Shown piece by piece: positions 47,500-59,579 of a stretch of 64,000 nt of DNA. The DNA is from Rhododendron vialii (taxonomy: Eukaryota > Streptophyta > Magnoliopsida > Ericales > Ericaceae): positions 761,501-825,500 of the forward strand of contig NC_080568.1 in the NCBI RefSeq assembly GCF_030253575.1, in the 5' to 3' direction. How positions within the stretch are numbered: position 1 is the stretch's first letter; the number at the start of each line of letters is the position of its first letter. A model generated the notes under the pieces. It was not told the origin of the DNA. It searched no databases and saw only the letters and a program-made list of their open reading frames with translations. A program made the translations under genes and the position numbers.

Positions 47500-49009
47500 C
47501 CAAAATTCGCACCAAATCGAACGCGCGCCGCTCGCGGTTTGGGCTGGGCCTTTCAATGGAACTATGTTGGAGGTTTTTTTTGTTTTCAAAGACTAGGTTA
47601 CTAACCAATTGGGGTTAGCTATGCTGGTTTGGAATCATGGTTCTAGTGGATCAACTGGTCAAGTATTCGAGGCGTATGAGTGTTATTTTCTTGGCACTTA
47701 TTGAAATTATTTCTCTCCCTTCATCATGGGGCTATTAATTTGGTTCAGTTTAGAGCGATTGTGGACTTGTTTTCAATTTGATGTTACTCTGATACTTGTA
47801 TTCTCATACCGCTTATAATAAAGAGTAAAATGAAAAAATATTAGGTTTAAACTTAAGATCAGCTAACTTTAACCCTGTTTATGGGTTATACTTTTTGGCC
47901 AGTTAGTCATTCAAAAGAGTTACATAGTTAATTTTTTTTGTTTGGTTACAATCTGACGCGCAGCAATCATGCAGATCATGGTGTGCGGCTCACTCTGGAT
48001 TTGAATTGATTAGTGATCCGTGAAACAGATTTAAAAAAATGAAAATTGTTTGGTGCTTTTTGTGGTCGTGGCATGGCGTTATATCGGATCCTTACTCCTT
48101 ATGGGTGGTTTTTGCTAATTCGGGGAAGTAAATATTGCCAAAATCCCACAAGGCTCTGAATCGATCATGAATTTTGCCCATAGCTTATTGGGGCAGGGGA
48201 AGGAAAAAGTAAGGGGGGAAAATGAGATGATAGTAAAGTGAAGTATTTGAGTTCATTTTTCTTGGTTTCCTTTATCGTTCTTCTTTCTGTTGGTCAATTG
48301 CTTGACAAATTCAAGATCCAATGTGTTGAGCAAATGGCGGCATAAGAATATGCACTCGGGAGGGAGACATCAGAAACAGCGGTCAATACCCAGCAGATTG
48401 AGAAGCAAAAGGAAAAATTCAACTGAGGGGCTCACGTTCGATTAGCTAGTTGACGAGGCAATAAATCATCACAGCGAATAAGCACTATCGATTAGTATTC
48501 CAATAATTAATCAAATTATAAAAACTGAAACAACTAGACTCAGCTCTTCTCGTAGATATAAAGAAGACAACCCGGTTTCTAAGTAAGCATTCAAGAGGTC
48601 ATATTTTATAAGCTATATACACACTACAACTACATTAATAAATTACGCAACAGTGGCCAGCAGTCTCACAAGTCACAACCTCACTGGCAATGTCACACAT
48701 CCACTCTACGTTACAGTCGAAACCAAATCAAAGTGAAATAAAACATATTCGCATCAATTACAGACTCTTCCATTTTGAAATGTCAGAGGAAATTTAAAGC
48801 TAAAAAATCATAAATAAAAAACTTCCTATTAACATGCTTTATTGATCCACTACCTCATCAACTTCATAAAGCTGGAAAAACATAATTATTTCGTCGGCCA
48901 TGGGTGGAAGATGTGTACATATCTCATTCCTTCCAATTCCTCTTCCATCTTTCACATCTTCAACTTTCTAGCCTTCTAGGTATCGGTCTTTTTGGCAACT
49001 CAAGTCAGT
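47500..49009. other. Intergenic between the RING ligase 3' end and MLH1
   Basis: No gene recognised. A GC-rich stretch to about 47530 belongs to the MLH1 5' region; the rest is AT-rich and includes 3' flank of the RING gene. Confidence 0.5.
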
Positions 49010-52000
49010 TCAAGAACCTCCGTGACGAAAAACAAGTACAGACCGATAAAGGGTGGCAATGTGAAGGAAGCAGATGAGTGCTATAAGAATATCATCCAGG
49101 AGACCTATGACTCCCACTATTCCTGCACACAACATCAGAAAATATGTAACTAAACTAGTCCGCAACAGAACAATAGACATTTTCTCTACACTATCAAAAC
49201 CAAATATACCTTCGGGAATAATGTCGACAGGACTGAGAATGTAGATCGCACTTACAAACATCTGGAAGAAAACACAAGAAAAATATGAGAATCACAGTAG
49301 AGGTGCTTTAGATGGCATGAAAAGTTGGATATAACAAACAACTGCAAATTGGTGGCTATATACCATCGAAGCATATTCGAAAGTGCAAAAACAATGAAAC
49401 ACAAATCCCACAACAAAGGTCAAACACTACAGATATGATTTCTCTAGTATTTAGACCTTTAGGGGAAATCACAAGGAAAAACATAAAAACTTTGGAACAA
49501 GTAAAGACCAACAATGATCTGCTTATAAATGCTCCATCTACCAAAAAACCAAAAAAAAAAAAAACCAATGCTAATCAGTGCATAAGCACTACTGCAAACC
49601 ATGCATATCTCAAATTGTTCGTCAAAAGCATTGAATGAATTCCCAATTGTGGAAAAGGTAACAGAACTTTCTGTGAGGAAAGTAGAGAATTAGAGATGAT
49701 GGATGACAAAAATCAATTATTGCTTTCCCCTCACTACAAAGAAAGGAGAGAGTTTACAGAGACAGAAAGAAAGAATTAACACACCAATCTACGTGAAAGC
49801 CACATGCAAATTATCCAGTTGGGGAACAAAACTTAGCTTACATATTCTGTACATTTTACGAGGTTAACAGAGGCATGGGAAAGGGTGAGAGTGGGCCTGG
49901 TTGGAACCTGTTTGAAAAGAAAGTGGTGATGGTGGTTGGTTGTATATGCTTGTGTATGTATATATATGATGGTGGCTGCTGTATCTATAGAATGAGGTAG
50001 GAGGTGGATAAACTGACAAAATTATCACTTGTTTGTTATTCTCTGAAAACATAGATGGATTGGCGGTTGGTTTAAATTAATAGCAAAAGCCCAGGGTTTA
50101 AGTTGATAAATTTAAAATCAAGGTTTAGTTTGGTTCCAAGGCAAAAGCATAATTTACTGTCAAGGAAACTATTCCCCATGGTACCAGTCTAATCTATAAC
50201 TGCACAATTTGGTGGCATCTGGATTCATGGAAATGCAAAACCATTATCTACAATAGTAATGGCCACCAGAGTGAACCACAGCAGCAGGAAAAAAGAAAAA
50301 ACGAAGAAAAAGAAAAAGAAAAAAGAAGGAAGAAAGGAATAAGCAGGCATAGTAACAAGGATTTTCATGTTTGTGCAGCAAATCGCTCAGGACTTCTTTT
50401 CCCCAAGTGGAATCAACTCATTATGACATACAGAAAATATACAAATGCATGATGTACGTATGAAATTCTAAAACTGCAATGCCAGATGCTAGTATGCTAC
50501 TGCACTTGCTTGCATATTGCGAGATCAACTTACTGACAAATAGACACGAGTTCTGATAACAAATGGAAGTGATCTCTGAGGCTCCAGTATATCTCGTGAC
50601 AACCTCCTGAGAAGGAAAGGAAGGTCTCGGAATCTCTGTAAAAAACAATCATGCATCAACTTACTGATTTGCTGCATTCTAAGCTTATAGAAATCACTGT
50701 TGTACAGTTTCATAGGATTTCAGATAAATAAATTCCAGGACAATAAAAGGGGCTTGGATGGCAATATGCAGGATTCCAAAACTAGCATCAGAATTATAGT
50801 CCTGGAGCAGAAGAACTGAATAATCTAATAGATCGACAATACTGTTAAAAATGTCCATTACTCCATAAAGATGGACTAAAATAAGAACAAATTGGAAACA
50901 GCCCTGCCTTGGAAGGTTCAACATTATCACAAAACAAAACATACGAAGAAACAACCACATTAGAATCCGCATTGGAAAAGTGAATGTCATTCAACTCATT
51001 TGCATACTAATATACTTGAATAAAAATTGCAACACCAAGAAAATATTAGAGCTTAGAGAAATGAGGATCCGCACAAAGCTATGAAATTGAAATACTTCAT
51101 GCTTAGGGTTGTCATCATCTCGCTTAGGGTTGTCATCATCTCCACACTCCAACTCACATTCTTAACACCAATGTAACTATCTCAAAAATCCAATCATCTC
51201 CACACTCCAACTCACATTCTTAACACCAATGTAACTATCTCAAAAATCCAACCTTTCACAAATCGCATCATCAATAGGGCTCAAGACAATCCACAACAAA
51301 CATTCAAATGGGGAAAAAAATAACCCTCCAAACTCCAGGTAAATTGTTCCATAACATGCGAATCTTACTCCACACTTCTAGCCAACGTTGTTCCATAACA
51401 TGCAAATCATACTGCAGTTCTCCTTTTGCGTTCATTCTCATTCCTTGTTTATTGGCGACCAACTACCATACTGTGGAAATACTTGAGATAAACTAGCAGT
51501 AAAGGTATACACTACTTGACACATTCAGAAATGATAAAAGGTGCAAACTGTCATCGCCTGGCCCAAGGAATGCATGCACTCAAAATGTACCTGAATGAGA
51601 CCATTAGAGTGAGCACCAAAATGACGGTTGTATCTTTCAATCTTTCCAAGAACTTCAGCAACTTCAGAATTATTACGCTGCTGTGATGCAGCATCAGTAG
51701 GAATCAGCAAATTAATTTGACGGCGGCATAAAGGGCATCTACATGGCTGAAAGGCTGATCCATAATTCCAAACTTGAAGGATGCAATTACCTGAATAAGG
51801 AGATGCACCAAAACCAACTAAATATACATTGATAGAGGCTGAACGAGGAATTTGCCATATACCAGGGCAATTATATTTTATCTCGTTCTCAAAAGAGAAG
51901 CTTTCTTTTTTGTAAACAGACAGCATTTACTTCATTATTTATTTCGAATGAAGTTACAACATAGTACAGAAGGAAAAAATAATGCACTGTGTGCGCACAA

Positions 52001-53334
52001 TTAACAAAAGGAAGCCAAAGAGAAGAGATGAATAGCGATATGCAAACTGATTTTTCTCCTTGGGTCTCATGTAATTAAAGTATATTTGGTGTGTTTGTCT
52101 TGACTAATTACAAGTTACAGTTTGAGAATCCTGAATTCAATCCTTCCCAACACATTCTCAGCAATTCAAAGGAGCATAAAATGCAAGGCTAGAGACCAAA
52201 AACAGCTAATTCAAATCTTCTCATCCCCATTGTTAAGTTGAAGCCAGCAACTTGGCCACTTCCCCTCTCTTCCTCTCTTCCATCTCTCTCTCTCCACTTC
52301 GATTATATTCTCAGCAATTCAAAGGAGCATAAAATGCAAGGCTAGAGACCAAAAACAGCTAATTCAAATCTTCTCATCCCCATTGTTAAGTTGAAGCCAG
52401 CAACTTGGCCACTTCCCCTCTCTTCCTCTCTTCCATCTCTCTCTTTCTCCACTTCGATTATACCTCACCAATTCCCTCCGAGTTGAAGTACAGTTGTGGA
52501 TTGCAGCACTATCAAATTTTTTTTTTTTATTTATTTATTTATCACAGCACTATCATTGCTTTGCACAAATTCTGTATACCAAGAAGCAAATATCTACTAC
52601 AGTATCTGTTATTACTATTATAAAGGGAACACCATTTTATGGTGTGAACGTGAGTATCAAGCTGGCTCAAATCATCTTCTTCTTTTTTTCAAAACTATCC
52701 CTTTAACTGCCTACAAAAAACCCTTAAGATATCATTGGATATTAATCAAAATTGAAGATTTTCCTCTTTTACACCAACTTGCACACGCATCGTGTGCCCA
52801 GACACCTAGTCTATTATAATGGGAACACTTTTTTGTCGATGTGAACGTCAATTTTGAGGCTGGCTCACATTTTAATCGCCCAAACTGCCCTTTCCTTTAA
52901 CTACCTAAAGAAACTGCCAAGAAGGGAAAGAAAAAAATGCCACCCCCTTTTTTCGTCCCCTCTTTTCTACTTTCACATCCCAGAATGCATTACAAATTAA
53001 TCTCAATCCAAGACTTTCCTGTTTCCATCCTTTGCACAACACCATTTGCATACGCACTGTGTGTGCCCGGGCGCCTAGTATATACACATATATAGAAAAT
53101 CATAGAAAGAGACCAATTGCAGTTGAGAATAGGTTATGTATGCCCTAGATCAATTCGTTGAATTGGGTAAAATCTGAATAGACATGGTATGTAGTACGAT
53201 ATACAATAATAAAACACAAATGTATAGGGCGTATAATTGGACGAACCGCAAAACCAGTGAGAGCAATTGGCTTGGCAGGGGACATGAAAATTGCCGTGAC
53301 ATATCGAACAGCAGTCGTTCGACGGAGCCTCCAT
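49010..53334 (-). CDS. RNF170-like RING E3 ubiquitin ligase with DUF1232
   Basis: Predicted membrane E3 ubiquitin ligase; the animal namesake RNF170 acts at the endoplasmic reticulum on IP3 receptors, but the plant substrate is unknown. Exons on the minus strand: 53247-53334, 51591-51790, 50534-50635, 49210-49261, 49010-49122. Phase is kept and the product is 184 aa. A C3HC4 RING finger uses Cys9, Cys12, Cys24, His26, Cys29, Cys32, Cys48 and Cys51 (CSIC, NCSHWFCGNC, CPLC). A polar middle region follows, then the DUF1232 domain with YILSPVDIIPEG and GLLDDILIALICFLHIATLY, which also forms the membrane segments. The RING is split by intron 1 (1.5 kb, or 1456 nt). The last intron (49123-49209, 87 nt) is a multiple of three and free of stops. 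The start ATG is preceded by GA-rich leader sequence. Confidence 0.92.
51117..51250. repeat. Nested tandem duplications, 22 bp and 58 bp
   Basis: A GCTTAGGGTTGTCATCATCT unit occurs twice, followed by a 58-bp unit occurring twice (51135-51192 and 51193-51250) with almost no differences. It lies in an intron of the RING gene, and the near identity suggests a recent event. Confidence 0.9.
52154..52462. repeat. Tandem duplication of about 151 bp
   Basis: Units at 52154-52304 and 52305-52462 both begin ATTCTCAGCAATTCAAAGG and end in a CT-rich stretch plus CACTTCGATTATA. They differ mainly in length of the CT tract. It lies in intron 1 of the RING gene. Confidence 0.92.
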
Positions 53335-53347
53335 TTTCAGTCACTCA

Positions 53348-53394
53348 AACTCTCTCTCTCTCTCTCATCACCGTCAAAGCTCTCTCTCTCTCTC
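53348..53394. repeat. Two CT tracts in the RING gene leader
   Basis: Two (CT)n tracts just upstream of the RING gene ATG. On the transcript they read GA, as is common in plant 5' untranslated regions. Confidence 0.8.
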
Positions 53395-53399
53395 TAGGA

Positions 53400-54700
53400 G
53401 TACAGAGATTGGAAGTCGCGGGGTCTCTTACGTAATAGCGAAGCAAAAGTATTCTCTCTCTTGTTGGTCTCCTGTTATAGGCTGATTATTACAGTGTATT
53501 TATGTATGTAGTAACATGCATTTAAGAATTGGTTCAAAAAAAAACATGCATTTAAGAAGTTGTTTTTCCCGGTTAAAAAGCGTGTCTAAAGCGTGTCTGC
53601 CGTGCGCTTATGTTTAATTAAATAATTGACAGAATCAGATTTACGCTAAATTAAAGTTTATATGAGTAGGTGGAAACCGTGTAGGCCAAACACGTAGCAA
53701 AAGTAATTTGATTTTTAAAATGCACAATCTAGTTAATTAATTATTAGTATAAGAAAATTAAAAATGTACATTGCTCGATATGATAAGCCTCCCATCCAAA
53801 GCCCCAGGCCAATGGATTTTTGGCAAATGGGGTTCCACCCTATCAAAGAAAACCCCAGCCGTCTATAATCGAAATTTTTGACTGGAAAATGGGTTATTAC
53901 GAGCAGCGCAAGGCTCGACTCGTATGAGTTGACTCGGCTCTGTGACCTCGGGCTCTCGAGCTCAGAGTTTTGACTTTAAGCTCGTTTAGTAGCTAAATAC
54001 CTCGATATCAAATTAAGTTGAGCTCGAGCTAAGTTGGTATAAAAAGAGCCATGAACACTTAAAAAGCTGGCATGAGCTCTTTTTGCAGGCCTAGTCTATC
54101 CAAGTGAACTCAATCCATGGCTATACAGCCGAAGATGAAGCAATTTTGTCCAAGAATTTGCATATTGATACTCCTAAAATACTACTAGTAGAAAAAGTAT
54201 AGCCGAGAAATACGAAATTTCCCAACAATTTCCCACTTGGACACCACCTGCAAAGAGAACCAACAATTTCCCTACAGTTCACCCAACAATTTCCCCACAG
54301 TGGGAAAATTTCCCAACACTTTCCCTACAGTTGCTCAATTAGAACATGCACCACCTGCGGCAAAGAGAATATTTACCCACAAGAAGCCACTAAAAAAGGA
54401 GACTTTCAAGGCATTAGAAGACTTCTCTTCTAATTGAAGGCGAAATGAGCAAGATTCAACTCTGCAGATAAGACTGCAATTTCCTGCTTGATTAAATCTT
54501 CTTCAGAAACTTAACTCATATCTAGCCCAATGCTACAACAAAAGCAACCTTTATTCATAATTTTCTCATTAGAGTTAACAAGGCAAAAGCCTATTTGGTT
54601 CATAAAAAACTTCCAGTTCATAACTGGGTTAAATGTTAACCCCATCTAGAAGAATATTGGCCAACAACAACAGCCAAAAGGAAACAACAACACCCAACAA
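53400..54700. other. Intergenic: RING upstream and MIC10 downstream flanks
   Basis: Contains a CTCGAGCTC-rich dispersed repeat at about 53890-54090 and repeats of CCAACAATTTCCC at 54220-54320. No gene was recognised. Confidence 0.45.
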
Positions 54701-54707
54701 GAATTTA

Positions 54708-54839
54708 TGAAAAATCTCGATCACAACCACGTAAAAATTGAGGCTACTTAAATTACTTTCTCATCTCATTTTTCAAAGTGATGAGAAAGTTAATTTAAGT
54801 AGCCTCAATTTTTTTTGCGGTTCTGATCGAGATTTTTCA
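54708..54839. repeat. Near-perfect 64-bp-arm hairpin downstream of MIC10
   Basis: TGAAAAATCTCGATCA at the left pairs with TGATCGAGATTTTTCA at the right, and TTGAGGCTACTTAAATTA with TAATTTAAGTAGCCTCAA, across a loop of a few bases around position 54773. It begins 19 bp past the MIC10 stop codon, so it probably lies in the MIC10 3' untranslated region. It could be a MITE or a hairpin RNA source. Confidence 0.8.
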
Positions 54840-54857
54840 AAAAATAACTTCCTCATC

Positions 54858-57787
54858 TCAGTCCTCTCCATTCTGCAAGGGAAGAAAGAAAAAAAAAATA
54901 TCATCAGTCGGTGAAATGTACCTGTGCTTCCATATATAAAAAAATTGGTAATAAAACCAGCAAAACCAAAGGTGTGTACATATCAACATGCCACGCATCA
55001 CACCTGAATCTTAGTGTTGGATCAGGTGCTAACCAACTCACCTAAAAGCAATTGCTGTAAGGAAAAGGCGCAACTTAATCTTTTAAAGGGCAACGCAAAG
55101 CTCTGCACTTAGCAGCAGGCAAACACGAGGCGGTTTGCAATGTTGCCCATACAACACGACGATGGAGGTGGTTAGTCCTCCCTACACTTGCCCTGCGCCA
55201 GCAGGGGCACCTCGAGTATGAGATGGATGTTGGCCCCATAAAGCCAACACTGAGATCAAGCCCCAAAACCAAAAATTTAAAGAGTTTCGTAAATGTGCAA
55301 ATCGAAAATGACAGGAGAAGCAACTACCGAAAACCATGACCTACAAGAATGTAGAAAAAGCCTCAGTAAAATGACTTTTCGGGAAAAACTTAAATGTTAA
55401 ACTGTTAAGAGAAGCTAATTCCTAAATGAGCAGATAATAATGTCTCGGAAGCATTAAAATGAACAATAGAATATCAGGAAATCATATGATAGAAGATATG
55501 GTTCTAGTAGGAAATTAGTTCGACACAAGCTCTGGAGAACAAATACTCTCCTGTTTTGCTATTTACATCTACATTAGTGTCAATGCTATGGAAACTTGGA
55601 GGAACATTTTTTCAACGTTTCAATGCGAAGATAGTAGATGCCTTTGAGCAATTTCTGTGATAAGGGAGAACTGAATAGGAGAGCACTCATAAAGTTCTTC
55701 CAAAAATGTTGAACGTAGATTACATTGGAAACAGACTTTCCCGGACTAGAAATACTATCTCATAGTGACTGCAATTTTAGAAAAAATAAATAAATAGAAA
55801 CAAAAAAAGATCAAGAAGAAATGAATAACGATTACTTGCCTGGACTTAATTAATGTTAATATCATATCTTTAGCTATTCACAGGCTAATCAACTCTCTCA
55901 TGGAACAGCATGAATTCCAGCATGGTGTGGGCCAGATAAATGCCAAGCCATGACTGCTATTCTTTACATGGTGGAAAATTTACTGCAACACGACATTGTT
56001 GGTCTAACAGCGTAGGATGCAGAATATCTATATACTATAAGTAGGCCAGTAGGTAAAACATTAATTTGCAACCATATAACATGGATTTCCTTTAGAGAAG
56101 TACTTTAAGGATCTTGAAAAGCAATTTTGCGTAACCATTTAACAACCAAAGGACGCACCTTCATAACTTTCGAACTATGAATCCCACTTGGCAGAACATT
56201 TGACACATTTTGTTCATTTGGGAAACACAGTCCCAAACGGTCTCTAAGGATATCACAATTCATGACTTGTTTCCAATCCATTCTCACAAGAAAGCATCTG
56301 CTTATCTGACATTTGTTTTTTTCTGGTAACTAATTATCTCAAGATAGCTAAATAAACCGAAAAAATTGATAAAAACTACAATCACAGACCAACCTATCAA
56401 ATCACGATAAACTGAAACCATGGTATTTGTGAAACAATCTCGCAGAAAGAAACGTCAAGTCCATAGATTGGCGTGATGATAATCAGATATGGGAGCATAA
56501 TTTTCTTGGTCAACTTGTAGACAAACCATACCACAACAGAATATGTTAATCTTTGTGCCTTTAAGAACAAGACTAATAGATCAGCACATAACAATAGTTA
56601 GTAACTTGAGACTTACTGGAGAAGCAGGAATATCTGAACTCTTAGGGTTAGCAAATTTTGCTGAAGATCCATAGCATTCTGCGTATGCAGATCCAACACC
56701 CACTCCAGCACCAAAAGCCAATGAGGCCCAGCGTCCCGCAGGACTCTCTGACACGATAAGATCAACCATAAGATTATCAAGACATAACTTTCATGGGCCA
56801 AATATCCATTTCTCACAAATACAGGTAGCATGAAACTGGCAAGTAAAAACAAATAAATAACCTACAAAACAACAAACTAATACTTTTTGTTGCTGAAAAC
56901 TCTTTATTTTCCTGTCAAATAGAAAATATAAAGCTGATTCCCTCGGTATGTCTCCAGCCAAAGATGAGATTGGATGACATGATCATCTTTTTTGATGTCT
57001 CCATTGAAAGAAAACCAGCAGAATTGCTGGATCTAATTTCTAGTTTTGCACGAGTTTGTCAAGGAAAGGCAAAAATTAAGCATCTACAGAACTGTGAATT
57101 TTATTTTTTCCTTAGAAACCCTGAATAGGAAGCCAGAGAAAGGTACATCCACAAAATAGGGTCTGCTTTCACTGCAGAACATAAGACCTTACTGTAGTGG
57201 GCCGAATGTGACAGTCATGTTCACTATGCTCAGGTTAGCGGCAGAAGGCTGTTAACTCACCGAATACAAATCATTTGCAAGCCATACACACAACTTTTGC
57301 TCCCTTGACACCTAACGATTACCTCACGTCCAAGACCTAAGTTTTGACGACCACCACTTGTTGTGATCTCTATATCTTGAGAGGTTGAGAGTTAAGTTGA
57401 GATGTTGCTAATAGGAGCACTAGGAGAGTTTATCTTCTATCTGAAGCTCTCTCATGCAGTTCTTTTCCTACCGAACTGATTTCAGTTCTTGGTCTCCTCT
57501 GATTAGCGAAATTTTCTTTGGCAATAAAAATTAAAAATAAAAAAACACTAAATTTTGACAAGTTCCAAGTATCTGGTTTCCCATATCTGGGTCAGTTTTG
57601 GGACGATCATCTAGATGGATTCATAACTGCCAAAATCCTGCCTTTAAGTCAAATTTTGTAAAACATCTGGTCTAGGAGTACTCTAGAACCTTATTTCCAG
57701 AACACAAATCCTTCAACGCTATTGATCTAACACTGATAACACAGATAAGACGTTGGATTGGGAAAAAGGAAATGTAGATAAAGGACA

Positions 57788-57823
<36 letters not shown>

Positions 57824-58026
57824 CGGACGCAATTGGATCAACTTTAAATGGCAGTTTTCTCGGAAATAAACAAGAGAGGGAGTGGAAAAGGGAGCTTACT
57901 AAAGAAAAAGCTACCGCAGGCACCGGCCACGGAGGGGTAAACGAACCGGCGGAAAGCCAAACCGATACGGGCGTCCCATTCTGCGTTGGTATCTTGCGGC
58001 AGAGCAGGGGAGTTCTTTTCCGCCAT
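54858..58026 (-). CDS. MIC10: MIC10, MICOS cristae-junction subunit
   Basis: Small inner mitochondrial membrane protein that bends membrane at cristae junctions as part of the MICOS complex. Exons on the minus strand: 57900-58026, 56617-56747, 54858-54872. Phase is kept and the product is 90 aa, the usual size. The N-terminus MAEKNSPALPQDTNAEWDA is soluble. Two membrane segments follow: FVYPSVAGACGSFFF (28-42) and WASLAFGAGVGVGSAYAEC (49-67), the second with the Gly-rich oligomerisation pattern. The last exon codes only NGED and stop; it is placed by a strong pyrimidine-rich acceptor and the fit to acidic plant MIC10 ends. If intron 2 were retained, the protein would end VSLKLLTIVMC instead. 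Exons 1 and 2 are firm, exon 3 probable. Confidence 0.9.
57790..57820. repeat. (TA)n microsatellite in MIC10 intron 1
   Basis: About 15 TA units, 80 bp downstream of MIC10 exon 1 on the transcript. Confidence 0.95.
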
Positions 58027-58076
58027 TTGGTCTTTCTATCACTTCAAATATTGTGAGGATTCTGTATCTCCCTCCA

Positions 58077-58084
58077 TTTTTATA
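58077..58084 (-). promoter_or_regulatory. Possible TATA box of MIC10
   Basis: TATAAAAA on the minus strand, 51-58 bp upstream of the MIC10 ATG. It would imply a short leader of about 20-25 nt. Confidence 0.4.
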
Positions 58085-58738
58085 GGACTCTGGTTTAGGT
58101 TTCTTGGGGCGCGGGTCTTTGCCACCTTTGCTACAGCTAGGACTTGTGGACCCGTGGTTAATGTCTCTTGACTCTCTTCCTTCTTGGGTTGGGTTTGTAT
58201 TGGCGGATGTTATTTTCTCCCTCCCAAAATTTTTAGTCTTTTTCGATATTTGTGTTATTTTTAAAATTTTAAAATTTCATAATTTATGATATTTTTCATA
58301 ATTTTAAAAACTTTGTAAGAGTATATCTAATTGAAAACTATTAAATAAGATTTACATTGCAAATTTTTTGAGGTTTATATTAGAAAATATAAAAGTTTAA
58401 AGAACTACACTAATATTGAAAAAAATCAAAAATTTTGAGACTGAAAGAGTATTTATTTATGGGCTTCGTATCGTATTGGGCCTCATGCGTGCCTGGATGC
58501 TTTTGCGTTGGACTCCTTTTCCACTGTGGTAATACTCTGATGCTAAAGAATCTTGGGCTTCCTAAAAGCCGATCCTCTTTCATTACTCATTAGGCGTTGG
58601 GAAACTTCCTGGCCGGTCTTGTCTGAGTGAAGAATAGTCTACTAGATCCTTCCTAAATAGTCTATAGCCCAGTAAGTCCTCTTCATTATTCTGTTGACAA
58701 AAATACCCCTCATAAAAAAAAAGTGATTGGAAAGAGAT

Positions 58739-59175
58739 GATCCAGCCACTACCACCATGCCACCCCACCACCGCTGCCGCCGTAGCCACCACCACTACCC
58801 CCACACCGCCACTACCACCCCGCTGCCACCACCACCACGCCACCCCACCACCATCGCCGCCGTCGCCACCACCACCACCCCCACACCGCCACTACCACGC
58901 TGCCGCCACCACCACATCGCCACCGTGTCGCCACCGTTGCCACCACCACCCACACAGCCACCACACCGCCGCCGCCGCCACCACAAATCAACAATGTTAA
59001 TTTTTGTCTAAATTAGCAATCGACCCATACAACCTCCACCATAACGCCGCCACCACTACCACCACCACTACCACCACCACCACCACTCCACCATCACCAA
59101 CACCATCACCACCATACCGCCGCCACCATTGCCACCACAATCACCATCATCACGCCGTCGTCACCACCACCACAA
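58739..59175. repeat. CCA/CCG trinucleotide array
   Basis: Long stretch of mixed CCACCACCG triplets on the plus strand, broken by an AATTAACAGTGTTAATTAAC-like palindrome that recurs at about 59174 and 59226. Confidence 0.9.
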
Positions 59176-59269
59176 TTAACAGTGTTAATTAACAATTGGT
59201 TCATATAAACTTTATATACCACCACAATTAACAGTGTTAATTAACAGTCGAGGGTGGAATGGCCAGAGG

Positions 59270-59365
59270 AGGAGTAGTTGGCGGTGGAGCTAAGACCGGC
59301 GGAGGAGTGGCCGGTGGCGGGGCTAAGACCGACGGAGGAGTAGCCGATGGTGGCGGGGCTGACTG

Positions 59366-59398
<33 letters not shown>

Positions 59399-59402
59399 GG
59401 GG
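59270..59402. repeat. GC-rich minisatellite followed by GA and G runs
   Basis: Three imperfect units of GCTAAGACCGGCGGAGGAGT type, then (GA)n, then a G-run of about 14. Confidence 0.8.
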
Positions 59403-59579
59403 TGGCTGCATTCATTTAAAACCCTAAATGATGGGTTGTGTTCATTTGTTACTATTTAAAAGTGGGGTAAAGAAGTAAAATCACACCCACAGGACTTAGT
59501 GAGCATTGCACTTTTACCCCATAAGACTTGATAGGCTATAGAATCCAATATTACGACCGGTCCAGAATTAACTCTTAGG

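Larger units (their letters stand above)
58607..59575. mobile_element. Possible TIR element packed with CCACCG repeats
   Basis: CTGGCCGGTCTTGT at the left has an inverted relative, ACGACCGGTCCAG, at the right. Inside, TAGTCTATAGCCCAGTAAGTCC and the inverse of GGACTTAGTGAGC...GGCTATAGAATCC also match. The interior is a (CCACCG)n-type array (58739-59175) plus a G-rich minisatellite. The His/Thr/Pro and Gly open frames are repeat shadows, not genes. Confidence 0.4.

Noticed and set aside
58727-59011. Open frames rich in His, Thr, Pro or Gly on both strands
   Set aside because: They follow directly from the CCA/CCG triplet array and its complement; overlapping frames on both strands are all open.
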